Positions 1 to 11,706 of a stretch of DNA of 64,000 nt are shown piece by piece. Below the pieces are notes generated by a model. That model was not told where the DNA came from and ran no database searches. It saw only the letters and a list, made by a program, of their open reading frames with translations. Made by a program: the position numbers and the translations under genes. The stretch comes from Marinobacterium nitratireducens (lineage in GTDB: Bacteria > Pseudomonadota > Gammaproteobacteria > Pseudomonadales > Balneatricaceae), in NCBI RefSeq assembly GCF_014645375.1, contig NZ_BMLT01000005.1, positions 1 through 64,000 of the forward strand, given 5' to 3'. How positions within the stretch are numbered: the stretch's first letter is position 1; every line of letters starts with the position of its first letter.

Positions 1-101
1 AATATCCAGCAATTACGCGGATTTCGGCCGATTTTTAAGACACTATGAACCAGTTCGGTTAATGCTTTACGCCTGATCACACTTTAGATCAGCTTCCCAT
101 C

Positions 102-131
102 GGGGCGGTACGCAGGTACCGCCCCTTTTTT
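102..131 (+). terminator. Rho-independent terminator of an upstream gene
   Basis: A perfect 10-bp stem (GGGGCGGTAC / GTACCGCCCC) with a GCAG loop is followed by six T residues. This is a classical intrinsic terminator reading rightwards, so a plus-strand gene must end just left of the window. Confidence 0.9.
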
Positions 132-173
132 GTGGTTCTTCGCGCTTCAACGGGAAATGCATGTCGCCAACTC

Positions 174-252
174 ATTGATGGGTTACGCCGCGTCAATCTC
201 CTGAAAGCGTTAAACAGTGTGCCAATGCGGCTCCACCCATCCTACTTTTTGG
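174..252 (-). repeat. Palindromic repeat, GTAGGATGGGT family, copy 1
   Basis: Read on the minus strand, the element starts with GTAGGATGGGTGGAGCCGCA and ends with GCGGCGTAACCCATC about 80 bases later. The same ends recur at 1761-1832 and twice, head to head, at 12700-12881; a looser copy lies at 48709-48772. It is a short interspersed repeat with no coding capacity. Confidence 0.7.
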
Positions 253-498
253 CCCCTGGATTCACGCTAATCTGCGAAGCACCCTTTTTATTCCCCCGCG
301 CGTCATCAGACGCTTGGCCTGCACCAGCCCCCGTCGCCCGAAGGTGTCGCAAACTATCAAATCAAATTCATATGGGGTCAAACACGGCCGCCCCGAATTT
401 CGTACTGTGAGGATTGTCAGTCAGCGCCGCACGCCGTTCGATCTGCCGATGCGAAGCGTTGTCGGGCAGAGTTTCGCCACAACTAAAAGGAAAACCAG

Positions 499-786
499 AT
501 GGCTGCTTACGTTATCTTCGATGTCGAAATCTATGACCCCAAGCGCTACCAGGACTTTATGATCCAGGTAAAACCGGTACTGGAAGCGGCCGGCGGCAAG
601 TACCTCGCTCGAGGCGGGGAGCACAAAGTAATCGAGGGTGACTGGGAACCGCGGCGGATCGTGCTGTTCGAATTCCCGTCGATGGAGGCGGCTGACCAGT
701 TTTACTACAGCGACGTATACCAGGGGCTGAAGTCGATTCGGGACGAGTGCAGCTCTGGCCGCGTTGTTGCCGTTGAAGGGATTTGA
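499..786 (+). CDS. DUF1330 family protein
   Basis: A 95-residue protein of the DUF1330 family, small dimeric ferredoxin-like alpha/beta barrel proteins with no established reaction. Family features visible are the N-terminal strand AYVIFDVEIYDP followed by Y, the central GGKYLARGG segment, and the strand RIVLFEFPSMEAA. The length matches the family. The start is set by an AAGGA ribosome site about nine bases upstream. It stands alone, 109 bases before a short-chain dehydrogenase in the same direction; the two could be co-transcribed, but nothing shows a shared pathway. Confidence 0.85.
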   Translation: MAAYVIFDVEIYDPKRYQDFMIQVKPVLEAAGGKYLARGGEHKVIEGDWEPRRIVLFEFPSMEAADQFYYSDVYQGLKSIRDECSSGRVVAVEGI

Positions 787-895
787 CGACTCTTCAGAGC
801 CCGCACCGGTTTCGGGCGCGCGTTGAGCGCGCCCTTGCCGCAAGCGCCCTCAGGCGCTATGCCCACCCATCCAACAGCACAAAGATAAACTTCCT

Positions 896-1675
896 ATGAA
901 TCTGAATTTGAACGGCCGCAAGGCCATCGTCTGCGGCGCCTCCAAAGGGCTTGGCTTCGCCAGCGCAATGGCGCTTGCCGAAGAAGGCGTGGACCTGGTC
1001 ATCAACGCCCGTAACGCCGAGGCGCTGGAAGAAGCCGCCGCTGCGATACGCGCCCAGACCGGCGTCAAGGTGCAGGCAGTCGCCGCCGATATCACCACCG
1101 AAGCGGGGCGTGACCAGGTACTGGCCGCCTGCCCCGATCCCGATATCCTGGTCACCAACGCCGGCGGTCCGCCTCCGGGGGATTTCCGTAACTGGGATCA
1201 GGAGGCATGGTATGCCGCCGTGGACGCCAACATGCTGACGCCGATCTTTCTGATCAAGGCAGTGGTGGACGGCATGCTCGAGCGCGGCTTTGGCCGTATC
1301 GTCAACATCACCTCCTCGGCCGTGAAAGCGCCGATCTCGATCCTCGGCCTGTCCAACGGCGCCCGCAGCGGCCTGACCGGTTTCGTCGCCGGGCTGGCAC
1401 GCGAGACCGTGGCGAAGAACGTCACCATCAACAACCTGCTGCCGGGCTCGTTCGAAACCGATCGCCTGAAGTCCACCGTCGAGTCCTACGCGAAGAAGCT
1501 GGGCGTCAGCGCGGATCAGGTTCGCGAACAGCAGATGCAGGCAAGCCCGGCCAAACGCTTCGGCGACCCGGCCGAATTCGGCGCCATGTGCGCCTTCCTC
1601 TGCAGCAGCCAGGCCGGCTTTATGACCGGCCAGAACGTGCTGCTGGATGGCGGCGCCTACCCGGGCACTTTCTAG
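896..1675 (+). CDS. SDR family oxidoreductase with altered active site
   Basis: A 259-residue short-chain dehydrogenase/reductase. The Rossmann motif GASKGLG (near residue 15) and the NAG motif (near 88) are intact, so NAD(P)H binding is expected. The serine region NITSS is present, but the usual YxxxK catalytic pair is replaced: the aligned segment reads SNGARSGL, placing Ser and Arg where Tyr and Lys normally sit. The C-terminal GQNVLLDGGAYPGTF resembles 3-oxoacyl-ACP reductase relatives. Substrate unknown. An intrinsic terminator follows 26 bases after the stop, so this is the last gene of its transcript. Confidence 0.85.
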   Translation: MNLNLNGRKAIVCGASKGLGFASAMALAEEGVDLVINARNAEALEEAAAAIRAQTGVKVQAVAADITTEAGRDQVLAACPDPDILVTNAGGPPPGDFRNWDQEAWYAAVDANMLTPIFLIKAVVDGMLERGFGRIVNITSSAVKAPISILGLSNGARSGLTGFVAGLARETVAKNVTINNLLPGSFETDRLKSTVESYAKKLGVSADQVREQQMQASPAKRFGDPAEFGAMCAFLCSSQAGFMTGQNVLLDGGAYPGTF

Positions 1676-1701
1676 CGCCCGGCACGCCAGCTGTTCGGAA
1701 A

Positions 1702-1742
1702 CAAAAAAACGCGGCCCCCGGATTCAGGGGGCCGCGTTTTTT
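1702..1742. terminator. Bidirectional intrinsic terminator
   Basis: An 11-bp GC-rich stem (ACGCGGCCCCC / GGGGGCCGCGT) with a 7-base loop is flanked by A residues on the left and six T residues on the right. It can stop transcription from both sides and separates the convergent SDR and ParA-like genes. Confidence 0.92.
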
Positions 1743-1760
1743 GTACCCAGCCGTAGAGCC

Positions 1761-1832
1761 GTAGGATGGGTCTAACCGCCAAGGGCACAAAGCTGAAGTC
1801 TGGAATACCCTTCAACGGCGGCGTAACCCATC
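1761..1832 (+). repeat. Palindromic repeat, GTAGGATGGGT family, copy 2
   Basis: Begins GTAGGATGGGTCTAACCGCC and ends GGCGGCGTAACCCATCAG, the same boundaries as the copies at 174 and 12700. It lies between the 3' ends of two convergent genes. Confidence 0.7.
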
Positions 1833-1878
1833 AGAAACTTCAACCTGCACGGCATACGAAGGGCCGTTCGGATCTGAA

Positions 1879-2595
1879 TTACGATTGGCTCGACAGGGTC
1901 TGGGTGAGCGCACTATCGATCATCGACGAGGCCTTTTTCATCCAGACCCTGGCCCGCTGACGCTCCATGATGCCCAGATGGGGCATGTTGCTCTGGCTGT
2001 TGTTCGCAGCCGCCCAGAAACTGAAATTCAGCTTGTCGATCTTGCGCATCGTCTCCGCATGCAGGGCCGGCAATGTCACCTGCCGCCGCTTGCTCCCGTC
2101 GCGCTCCTCGCCAGTAGCCGCAATGGCATCGACCTCGGAAAAATCACTGCCCCGTCCCAGGTTCTTGACCACCACGGTGTTCAGAGTACCGTCGTATTTC
2201 TTCAGAAACGCCTCCAGCAGCTGAGCGGAATCGCGCCCGTCATCGACGACATACCAGTAGACGACAGCAACCTGCATCTCGTCGCAGAGCCCCAGAACGT
2301 CGTTTTCGTCTATCCAGCGGTCGAGAAAACGCTCGCTTTGCGCCGGCAGATCGACCAGTACCTGCTGATCGCCTTCGAGCGCCAGCTCCATGATCGCATC
2401 GGTGCTTTCAAAAGAATCCAGGTTTATCGGGCGGGTAAAATCCTGGTAGTAGCGCGTCAGCGTCGTGTGAGACTGATCGGCATCGAGCCCGACATAGGGC
2501 AGTGATTGATCGAGGAAGTACTGGGAAAGCAGTCTGGATACGACGGATTTACCGACACCGCCTTTTTCACCGCCAACAAAATGAATAACGTTCAT
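1879..2595 (-). CDS. ParA/MinD-type P-loop ATPase (orphan)
   Basis: A 238-residue SIMIBI-class ATPase. The deviant Walker A motif GGEKGGVGKS sits at the N-terminus (about residues 8-17), followed by the LDADQS segment and the switch motif VLVDLPAQ near residue 80. This is the MobD/ParA-like family often found on mobile or accessory DNA. No ParB partner, parS-like site or mobilisation gene is visible nearby, so a partition role is unproven. The start is the ATG at 2595; a TTG directly upstream is a less likely choice. It is convergent with the SDR gene and stands next to repeats and decayed DNA, so an accessory origin is plausible. Confidence 0.75.
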   Translation of the reverse strand: MNVIHFVGGEKGGVGKSVVSRLLSQYFLDQSLPYVGLDADQSHTTLTRYYQDFTRPINLDSFESTDAIMELALEGDQQVLVDLPAQSERFLDRWIDENDVLGLCDEMQVAVVYWYVVDDGRDSAQLLEAFLKKYDGTLNTVVVKNLGRGSDFSEVDAIAATGEERDGSKRRQVTLPALHAETMRKIDKLNFSFWAAANNSQSNMPHLGIMERQRARVWMKKASSMIDSALTQTLSSQS

Positions 2596-2766
2596 CAATC
2601 AGGATTCCGTAAGCATGAAAATCGTTTTGATTATCTGAGGGTTGAGCACCGCAAGGCAGGAGCTCCCCGAGGCAGACCTCAAGTACTGCCCGGCAGGGTA
2701 TGCAGAACATGTGACAATTCAGCAACACCATGCAAAGAACAGCTTACTCCAGCCCCATCCGGGAAC

Positions 2767-2812
2767 AAAAAAAAACGTCTGTGACCACCGAAAACCGGCC
2801 GCCACAGACGCC
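2767..2812 (-). terminator. Intrinsic terminator reading leftwards
   Basis: On the minus strand an 8-bp stem (CGTCTGTG / CACAGACG) with an imperfect inner GC-rich extension is followed by nine T residues. No intact minus-strand gene ends just upstream of it, so it may be left over from a lost gene. Confidence 0.7.
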
Positions 2813-3164
2813 ATTGCCAACGGGTTGATTGACCGGTCACGGCTCGCAGCCGACGCGGGATCAGCGCCTGTCAGCTCCGGCTGACAACATGCACGACCAA
2901 TCGCTCCACTGGAAAGGCAAACCCCATGCCAAAAACGAAAAACCACACCCGGTCGCGGATTTTCCCTGCTTCGCGCCAGCACAACCCGCCGCCATTCAAA
3001 AACGCCCTGCGCCAAAAACGCGCACCCACGCGCCGATAACACCCACTTCGGCACAACAACGAAGCGCCCCGTCCGCTCGAAGGTCGGAACCGGTTACGGG
3101 AAGGCGCTCAAAACAGATTCAGGTACTGGGCCAGCTCCAGCCAGTCCTTGCTGCGTTTTCCTGG

Positions 3165-3425
3165 CGGTCAGCGCGCCTGGCCGGCATGAATCCACTGATA
3201 GAGTCGGCGTCATCGGACCTTGGGGCGAACGGATGGCAGACCTTCCGACGCGTCACCCTGCCGCTTATCCTGCCCGGTGTCGTTGGCGGCGCGCTGTTGA
3301 GCTTTATCATCTCGATGGACGATCTGGTGATTACCTATTTCATCAGCGGCGTCGACGCGACCACACTCCCCGTCTTTATCATGAGCATGATCCGACGCGG
3401 CGTTAAACCGGAAATCAACGCCCAG
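3165..3425 (+). pseudogene. Fragment of a PotC-type polyamine ABC permease
   Basis: About 87 codons match the C-terminal half of PotC, the inner-membrane permease of spermidine/putrescine ABC importers. The signature is DLGANGWQTFRRVTLPLILP (the EAA loop that contacts the ATPase), then LSFIISMDDLVITYFISG, then MSMIRRGVKPEINA. The N-terminal half and the last membrane segment are missing, and the frame continues into unrelated sequence. None of the partner genes potA, potB or potD is nearby. This is a truncated relic, not a functional transporter. Confidence 0.85.
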
Positions 3426-3610
3426 CATGTTACCGAGGCCAGCGCCCTGGCGGCGCTGGAGCGCTGTGAAGGCGGAGCTATCGCCGAGGGCGATGTCGCG
3501 GAGGAAACGGCAAAGTACAGCCGTGGTCGCCCGGGCCGATAGTTTACCGCCGGCGGCCCGGCAGCCGAGCTACGGGCAGGAGGAGCGGCACGGCTTCCTC
3601 CCTGCTACGG

Positions 3611-4036
3611 TCACTGTTTGCGTCCAGGTATGGGCTGGATATCCGGCTCCAGATATTCCGCCCGCGCCCTGTCGGAAAACAGCCGCTCTGCCGAATAGTG
3701 CGTCAGCAGGATATTCGAATCCCGCAACACCGGATTCTTCGCGATAAAGTCCGCAAAGCAGGCGCAGGCCGGCGTCCTGTCCATGAAGTGGGCGACTGCA
3801 TCGATCCAGGCGCCGGTCATCGTTTCATTGTATTTCGCCCGCCCGCCCCCGAGGTGATCGAGGAAGGCGAGCAAAGCACTTTTCATCCGCCAGGCTGCCA
3901 GATCCCGGTCATCCCGGCACAGATAAACGTAGGCAAGGCGCAGGTGGGCTTCGTGGCTGAAGTCATCGGGCAGCACCGCGAAGGCCTCGAATGCACGCCT
4001 GAAAGCCTCGTCTTCAGCCGATGCCTGATGCTGCAT
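3611..4036 (-). CDS. Conserved hypothetical protein (141 aa)
   Basis: A soluble 141-residue protein of unknown function. Notable segments are FSHEAHLRLAYVYL near residue 26, GGGRAKYNETMTGAWIDAV near residue 63, and a C-terminal LLTHYSAERLFS. The spaced His, Tyr and Thr residues resemble a small helical bacterial family seen in many proteobacteria, without an assigned activity. No signal peptide or membrane segment. It is flanked by decayed sequence on one side and hairpin-rich spacer on the other, so its operon context says little. Confidence 0.65.
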   Translation of the reverse strand: MQHQASAEDEAFRRAFEAFAVLPDDFSHEAHLRLAYVYLCRDDRDLAAWRMKSALLAFLDHLGGGRAKYNETMTGAWIDAVAHFMDRTPACACFADFIAKNPVLRDSNILLTHYSAERLFSDRARAEYLEPDIQPIPGRKQ

Positions 4037-4425
4037 CTCGAATCCCCCTGCTATCCCGAGCTATCTGTTTGCCGCACCGCTGCAGTAACAGGTTTATCAA
4101 AGTAGACATGCTGTCTCCGAAATTCACCACCTGAAACAGGTGAAGTCGTAGGGTGCCACTGAGCGAGCGAAGCGCACCGTCGCCCGGGCATCACTGATTG
4201 CGATAATCAGTGAGACCTGCAGACCGCTAAAAATACCCCACTTAACGTAGTGGTACACGGACCGCCATGGACGGTGGCAGGTCACCCCGTGGAAATACTG
4301 TAAACGCAGGAGCGGTTTACAGTAGAGCGAAGCGAACGACACCGTTCTAACTCGTGTCGGATAACGGCACAATGCAGCGGACATTGGCAAGCTGGGAAAT
4401 AGGTATACTGCCCCCCGAAACTCTG
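4037..4425. other. Intergenic spacer with two strong hairpins
   Basis: No gene is seen. The spacer lies between two minus-strand genes and contains two clear palindromes: 4191-4213 (TCACTGATT, 5-base loop, AATCAGTGA) and 4298-4322 (CTGTAAAC, loop, GTTTACAG). A GTAGGGTGCC...GAAGCGCACC segment near 4148-4180 resembles repeat-family sequence. Neither hairpin has a T tract typical of a terminator. Confidence 0.5.
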
Positions 4426-4797
4426 TTACTCGCTGGCAAGTGCAGAAAACTGCTCAAGCGCTTCAATAGCATGCGTTGCGTAGACCACGCTGGTCCCCCC
4501 ACCCATAAGGATGGCGACACCCAATGCATCCGCAAATTCTTCCTGGGTAGCGCCAGCTTCAAGCGCATCATAAGTATGGTGCGCAATGCAGTCGTCGCAG
4601 CGTGTAACAACACTGATTGCCAGGGCAATCAGCTCCTTCGTTTTCGTGTCGAGAGCACCATCAGCCACAGCCGTTGTGTGAAGCCCCCAAAAAGCCTTCA
4701 TTACAGCAGGCTGAGCGGAAGATAGGTCGCGAGAAGTCTTCTCGAAGTTCCGCAGCCTGTCCGGATAGACTGTGGTGTGTGGGATTGTGTCGCTCAT
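4426..4797 (-). CDS. AhpD-like carboxymuconolactone decarboxylase family protein
   Basis: A 123-residue all-alpha protein of the CMD/AhpD family. The redox motif CDDCIAHH (CxxC plus His, near residue 62) is that of alkylhydroperoxidase-like members, so thiol peroxidase or disulfide exchange activity is more likely than decarboxylation. The GGGTSVVYATHAIEA C-terminal helix also fits. The start is the ATG at 4797, preceded by a GAGGA site; a longer upstream reading adds 12 basic residues without a good start. It stands alone. Oxidative stress defence is inferred from the family only. Confidence 0.85.
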   Translation of the reverse strand: MSDTIPHTTVYPDRLRNFEKTSRDLSSAQPAVMKAFWGLHTTAVADGALDTKTKELIALAISVVTRCDDCIAHHTYDALEAGATQEEFADALGVAILMGGGTSVVYATHAIEALEQFSALASE

Positions 4798-5687
4798 GTT
4801 TTTTGTCCTCTTTGTGCATCTGAGTTGGATCATGTCGACGGGTTCAGGACTTCTTCAAAAGCATTGATAAAAGACCGCATCTGTTCGTCAGACATGCCAA
4901 CGGAGCGCCTTTTTGAACTATCTAATTTATATTTAAGCTCCTGATCTGTAAGGATAAAATACAACCTTAAACATTTACAGCTTATATAAGCTATAACTTT
5001 TAAAACTTAACCGGATAAAAAGTTATAGCAAATAAAAGTTGCATATGCTTTTCTACCAATTTGAGTCTCGTACAAATGTGAGGCAATTGCCAATATTGGT
5101 GGGGAAGGGCCGCAGATCTTGGCCGCTTTCGGCACCAAGCGGACATTAGTGCTCAAAGCAGCGGTGCGAAGCATCCGCTGCCTTTGCTTGTTAGATGTAG
5201 CACCTTCTGTCAATCGCACTAACCGTATTTTTCACACTTTCATATAGGTTCTGGAGCGCCAGATTCACTATTCCATCTCCATTCAACGGTTAAATAATTC
5301 CCATCAGATACATCTTTGGATGAGTGAAAAGTAACTTTTGAATTATCTTATAAGGAAACCATTCCTTTATCTAAAGGAATAAAATTTCCATTTTCATCAT
5401 GGGCGTGCGGAACGGAAACGCCTAGTCCACACTGAGAGAGTTCCTTAATTATTTCCTTGACTCTAGGCTGATTAATGTTATTGGTAGCTTCTTCAGCCTC
5501 ATGGTGAATTTTAGTATTTATGATAAACCTCTATATAAAAAGTATCGCTGGCCTTAATAATAGGTGTGATGGCGATACATGTATCACATCTAACGCTTGT
5601 GATGTGGAATTCGCGTTTACGGGTGTCCACTGGTATCCCCTATTTTTTACGGACGCTCTAGAAGGTCTCCCGAACCAGAACACCTCC
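4798..5687. other. AT-rich spacer upstream of the lipase island
   Basis: Base composition drops sharply here compared with the rest of the window. Contents: the AhpD gene promoter area (4798-5000), a GC-rich stem at 5153-5192 (CAAAGCAGCGG / CCGCTGCCTTTG with one bulge), and a broken minus-strand gene (5240-5510). The rest shows no coding signal. Confidence 0.5.
5240..5510 (-). pseudogene. Broken small gene with internal stop
   Basis: In one minus-strand frame about 55 codons read HHEAEEATNNINQPRVKEI, then CGLGVSVPHAHDENGNFIPL, then meet a TAA stop at 5348-5350. The same frame continues with plausible protein, VTFHSSKDVSDGNYLTVEW, to a TGA at 5240. No ATG or GTG start is available at the left end of the protein. 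The text resembles a small conserved bacterial protein with a GLG-x-PH-x-HD centre. The in-frame stop and missing start indicate a decayed gene; a sequencing error at the TAA is the alternative. Confidence 0.65.
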
Positions 5688-7556
5688 TTAATATGGGCTC
5701 TCTAGTGAATAAATGATAAAACTCTGATATTGAGACTTCGACTGGTTGTAGAAACCTGCAACGACGGTCTTTGTCAAGCCATTAGCATCGACCACACCAT
5801 AATTATTCTCGCTCAATACTTTACTACTGTCGGTATTTCTTATTTCGAACTTGATTCCGACTATCACCTTTCTGGAAAAGAAGGCCTCTCGTGACGGCAC
5901 TTTCACTCCATAAAGTCGACCGGTGGGTTTGTCGCCAAACCCATTAGCATAGACGCGACCTTCAATCTTCCAATTCCCCCTTTTACTCCAGTAATCCCCG
6001 TCGGTGTAGCTCCATGAGTACGCCGCCTTCTCTCGCTCGCCGACCCCAGTTGATTCCGCTTCCCCGAAAACCATTGCCCCATATACATCGTCATCTGCAG
6101 GATACCGCACAATATTTACCTGCGCGTAATAACTTGTAGGTTGATCACGACCATCGCGATAAGTACCTATGTCACGGAAGACCTGCACCTTATCTAATCC
6201 TTCAGAATTTGTTGTTAGATCTGCTATTTGGTATTGCGGTAAATTCAAGACCAGCCCAATTTCAGGCTGAAATACAGTCAACCCAAATTCAGAAGCAGCT
6301 TCATTCAATATTGTTACTGGAACGCCATTTACATATAGGAGAAGACTTCCTAGCGTGATACTTCCCGCCCCGACCTCGAAATCCGCACGGATTCGAACAT
6401 ACCTCAAAAGACCAACCTTTATCGAAGCAGGTAAATCCTCCTTTTTCCAGCTTTCATTGATTGATTGGACCCCCGCAGAGATTGAGAACTGAGCCAAGCA
6501 TTCCGGATTCTCGCGACCAGCCCATATACCTTCTATGTATATTGTTGCAGAAGTGGATACCTCAGCGAAGAAAGCTGTAAAACGCAAATTCTCAAGAGCA
6601 TCCTCCGGGCGCAAGACGATGCCTATACCATCACTAGATGGCAAAAGTGGAACGATGCGCCTAGAGCGCCTCAAGTCCTCCTTTGGATTGTCAGTGACCA
6701 TAATTGGCGGTGGCGGAGGGGGAGCAGGAACTGTGTTATCTGGCGATACAGGTATCTCCACCGAGCATAAAAGCAAGTTGGTAAAATAATCGACGTATGT
6801 CGCCATTGCATGATGTAAAGATATTGCACCATGAAATTTGTTGATAGTGTAGGATAATGGTGAGAACTCATAGTCAAATAATCTCTTTAGAACACTATTA
6901 AGTGCAAAAATTCGATCCAACGAAACTATTCCAAGTATTTCGTCCCGTGCTTCATATACTCCACCTGTAATCCCTTGATGCGCATAGTTAGACTGCCACT
7001 CCTCATCCCCAACTAAGGGTGATGAAAAAGTTGTTACATACTTCCCTTTCACACCGACGAAGCTATCAGTTACCGCAAGCTGGGAAAGCGCGCCTCCCAG
7101 GCTATGCCCGGTAAAGAACAGCACATACTCATAGTTTGGGTTCTCTTTGATAATAGAATTGATAACACTCTTTACTGGTATTTCGAGCGCCAGCCAAGCG
7201 GATGAAAAGCCATCATGTACTTTGCCCTTCAAGGCATTGCCACCACCCCATTTAGGCTTAACCTTGGATAGCTGAAGATTATTCTTATACCAATCGTAGC
7301 TAAAATCGTCAGTCCCCCTAAACGCGACAACGATCTCAAGCGTGCCTGATTGATTTGACCATGCAATAAAGCAAAACTGGTTCTCCTCATTCACAGCTTT
7401 TATATCTATGGTCTTCCAAGACCCTAGAGGCCCAGACCTTACGTCCAGAAATTCTTTGATCTTCTCTACTTCATCCTCGTATGCGGCAATAGCGCAACGC
7501 GCCATGAAGAGATCACCCCATATACCCCGAACTTCGTAAGATTCTTGGTCAGACAT
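5688..7556 (-). CDS. Class 3 lipase-like alpha/beta hydrolase, large
   Basis: A 622-residue protein whose N-terminal half is a lipase class 3 domain. The strand and oxyanion region LEIVVAFRGTDDFSYDW (near residue 75) precedes the nucleophile elbow GHSLGGA with Ser about residue 152. SLHHAMATYVDYF near residue 270 probably supplies the catalytic His. A proline-rich linker (six prolines, near residue 298) separates a C-terminal beta-rich region of about 310 residues that I do not recognise. No signal peptide is visible, so the enzyme is cytoplasmic or exported by a non-Sec route. The ATG at 7556 is chosen because GGAGG precedes it by five bases. The gene is clearly more AT-rich than its neighbours, suggesting transfer. 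Confidence 0.82.
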   Translation of the reverse strand: MSDQESYEVRGIWGDLFMARCAIAAYEDEVEKIKEFLDVRSGPLGSWKTIDIKAVNEENQFCFIAWSNQSGTLEIVVAFRGTDDFSYDWYKNNLQLSKVKPKWGGGNALKGKVHDGFSSAWLALEIPVKSVINSIIKENPNYEYVLFFTGHSLGGALSQLAVTDSFVGVKGKYVTTFSSPLVGDEEWQSNYAHQGITGGVYEARDEILGIVSLDRIFALNSVLKRLFDYEFSPLSYTINKFHGAISLHHAMATYVDYFTNLLLCSVEIPVSPDNTVPAPPPPPPIMVTDNPKEDLRRSRRIVPLLPSSDGIGIVLRPEDALENLRFTAFFAEVSTSATIYIEGIWAGRENPECLAQFSISAGVQSINESWKKEDLPASIKVGLLRYVRIRADFEVGAGSITLGSLLLYVNGVPVTILNEAASEFGLTVFQPEIGLVLNLPQYQIADLTTNSEGLDKVQVFRDIGTYRDGRDQPTSYYAQVNIVRYPADDDVYGAMVFGEAESTGVGEREKAAYSWSYTDGDYWSKRGNWKIEGRVYANGFGDKPTGRLYGVKVPSREAFFSRKVIVGIKFEIRNTDSSKVLSENNYGVVDANGLTKTVVAGFYNQSKSQYQSFIIYSLESPY

Positions 7557-8372
7557 ACCAACCTCCAAAAATTTCATAATCACCACAAGGACGACAGAAA
7601 TAACTCCTCAAACTTTTTTGCTTCTAGTATTTTAAAGCTACACATGCTTGCTTCCGCTCAGCTCAACATACTGTAAAAAGGCTAAGTTACTGAACAGAAA
7701 GGATAATCGAAGTGCCACAGCCATTTATCCTCCGTTGAAAACGCCATGCTGGCTTTTCTGCGAGCCTTTGTGCAACATCGATAGCAATTAACCCATAGTG
7801 CCTGAATGATATTGGCGCACTATAGTTCATCTTGCCAGTATTAAATGAGCACTTTTTTGTAAAGATTTGCAGAAGCGGGCGATGGAATTTTATAACGCAC
7901 TGTATATAAAGAGTTTTTGGTGGTGAGTTATTCACGGCAAGACTAGATATGGGCAGACGCCTGCTTTGGTTTGCTTGCGCTCTTCTTACCTTTAATTATT
8001 GAAATTCTGCCTTGCTGTATTTTTCGAATATTCTGACATTACTTAAATTTAGGTCCGCTTTGGGTCGTTTTCAGCCATCTAATTTGAATCTTTCCAATTA
8101 CTGTTTTTTCCGAACTTTATAAGGTTTCTTAATATTTTTCTGATTTATCCCCTTCTATCACCTGTCCCGGGCGCTACGGGTTACGGCGTGTCGCCTCCCA
8201 CCGGGCGACATCGGTCGTCGGATGACGTATACCCAGGCTCCACAATCTCGCGATCACTGCGCATCCTGGGTGTTGGGGTTCTAATATTGAAAGATATCAG
8301 CAAGATCAGAAATCCGGACGGGCCTTTGGGCAACACCAGGACTCAGATTTGCAATCGAAAAGGGATATGACG
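7557..8372. other. AT-rich gene-free stretch
   Basis: About 800 bases between the divergent lipase and transporter genes. It remains AT-rich until about 8160, where composition returns to the window average, marking the right edge of the foreign-looking block. An 82-codon minus-strand frame at 7687-7935 has no recognised relatives and is not called. Confidence 0.5.

Positions 8373-11705
<3,333 letters not shown>

Positions 11706-11706
<1 letters not shown>

Larger units (their letters stand above)
1..498. other. Gene-free left edge with a terminator and one repeat copy
   Basis: No convincing gene is seen before the DUF1330 gene. The stretch holds the terminator of a gene lying outside the window, a palindromic repeat copy at about 174-252, and sequence without recognisable coding character. 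Short open frames here have no family resemblance and no good ribosome binding site. Confidence 0.6.
2596..3610. other. Gene-poor stretch with decayed permease
   Basis: About 1 kb between two minus-strand genes. It contains a minus-strand terminator (2767-2812) and a fragment of a polyamine permease (3165-3425). The remainder, including 2830-3160 and 3430-3610, stays open in several frames because of high GC, but no family resemblance is recognised. Confidence 0.55.

Noticed and set aside
132-562. Two overlapping plus-strand frames before the DUF1330 gene
   Set aside because: They cross a repeat element and overlap a real gene out of frame; no family match.
2719-3054. 111-codon minus-strand frame ending near a terminator
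   Set aside because: Composition is Trp-, Cys- and Arg-rich as in random GC-rich frames, and the terminator stem lies inside it.
5153-5200. attC-like integron site (hairpin followed by GTTAGAT)
   Set aside because: The stem and a GTTRRRY-like core are present, but no matching RYYYAAC core lies at the right distance, and no integrase or cassette gene is seen.
7687-7935. 82-codon minus-strand frame in the AT-rich spacer
   Set aside because: No homologues recognised and no convincing ribosome site; not enough support to call a gene.
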